In this document: positions 7,406 through 7,744 of the stretch, one piece after another
How positions within the stretch are numbered: the first letter of the stretch is position 1
Layout: each line of letters starts with the position of its first letter
Assembly (NCBI GenBank): GCA_009692275.1
Contig: SHZL01000128.1
Span: 1-7,744 of the forward strand
DNA from: Lysobacterales bacterium
GTDB lineage: Bacteria > Pseudomonadota > Gammaproteobacteria > Xanthomonadales > SZUA-36
DNA: 7,744 bases
Reading direction: 5' to 3'
Translations under genes and position numbers: made by a program
Notes under the pieces: generated by a model
Told to the model about the DNA's origin: nothing
The model's database searches: none
Seen by the model: only the letters and a program-made list of their open reading frames with translations

Positions 7406-7744
7406 CAGCAGAACAACAAAATGAGTTGATCCCCATGAGTCTCGGTGAGTTGCTCTTGCAAGCTCGGGTGAAGCGCGGACTGTCTCTGGAAACAATTTCC
7501 CTCGCCGTCAGGGTCAAGCCTGACGTGCTTGCGGCCATTGAGTCAGGGGAAACGGAACACGTACCGTCGGTTTACCTCAAAGGGTATATTCGGAGCTACG
7601 CACGTTTCCTTGGCCTGTCGCAGGCATTAGTCGAAAAGCATGTACTATCGGCCAGGGGCGCAGAACCCGTTGTGGAGTCTGTGTTCAACGTGGCACCACC
7701 ACGCAGCCCAAGTGATCGTTGGTTCAAGGCAACGAGTTATGTGT
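7402..7744 (+). CDS. rodZ: RodZ cell-shape protein, N-terminal part (runs off the window)
   Basis: The window holds 114 codons of a RodZ-type protein, which links MreB filaments to the inner-membrane elongation machinery in rod-shaped cells. Residues about 13-75 form a Xre/Cro-like helix-turn-helix domain (MSLGELLLQAR, then LSLETISLAVRVKPDVLAAIE). The conserved GYIRSYARFLGL segment is at 61-72 and is nearly the same as in E. coli RodZ. The last visible residues (SDRWFKATSYV) should lie just before the single membrane segment, which is outside the window. The GTG at 7402 overlaps the pilF stop (GTGA) and follows GGCGAGAG with seven bases; ATG 7435 is an in-frame alternative with a weaker site that would still keep the domain. 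A plain Xre regulator is less likely given the GYIRSYAR motif and operon. Confidence 0.92.
   Translation, partial: MTAEQQNELIPMSLGELLLQARVKRGLSLETISLAVRVKPDVLAAIESGETEHVPSVYLKGYIRSYARFLGLSQALVEKHVLSARGAEPVVESVFNVAPPRSPSDRWFKATSYV

Noticed and set aside
6713..7495. A 260-codon open frame on the minus strand
   Set aside because: It is antisense to pilF and the start of rodZ. Its Cys/His/Leu-rich composition and lack of recognisable motifs mark it as a shadow of the coding strand.
7402..7744. Helix-turn-helix protein as a transcription regulator
   Set aside because: The Xre-like domain followed by GYIRSYAR, in the position after pilF, is diagnostic of RodZ rather than a DNA-binding regulator.

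Overview
The window looks like an ordinary chromosomal segment from a gammaproteobacterium with moderately high GC (mid-50s percent by eye). The main clue is the run ndk-rlmN-pilF-rodZ on the right, a gene order well known from pseudomonads and related gammaproteobacteria. A full-length FadE-type acyl-CoA dehydrogenase of 820 residues (E. coli FadE is about the same length) supports this. Genus cannot be named from this sequence. There are no RNA genes, insertion sequences, phage genes, CRISPR arrays or large repeats.

Layout from left to right. (1) Positions 1-1037, minus strand: a MoxR-family AAA+ ATPase, followed by the first 18 codons of a gene that is probably the usual DUF58 partner of MoxR. 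(2) Positions 1038-1186: a divergent promoter region with a good sigma70-like promoter for the next gene and three copies of a GTGCAG motif. (3) Positions 1187-2350, plus strand: a patatin-like phospholipase with its catalytic Ser-Asp dyad intact. (4) Positions 2337-4799, minus strand: fadE, convergent with the patatin gene and overlapping its 3' end by 14 bp. (5) Positions 4800-5078: a 279-bp divergent regulatory region with no convincing gene. It holds a perfect 14-bp palindrome at the predicted fadE start point and a 7+6+7 dyad abutting the predicted ndk promoter. (6) Positions 5079-7744, plus strand: ndk, rlmN, pilF and the 5' part of rodZ, tightly packed, with 4-base stop/start overlaps at rlmN/pilF (ATGA) and pilF/rodZ (GTGA).

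Two functional themes appear. The left half concerns lipids: a patatin hydrolase could release fatty acids from membrane or storage lipids, and FadE carries out the first oxidation step of beta-oxidation. Their coupling is inferred from adjacency only. The right half is a housekeeping operon joining nucleotide balance (Ndk), 23S rRNA/tRNA methylation (RlmN), type IV pilus secretin assembly (PilF) and rod-shape morphogenesis (RodZ). I see no undescribed multi-gene system. The most useful leads are the cis-regulatory elements between fadE and ndk and the start-site question for the patatin gene.
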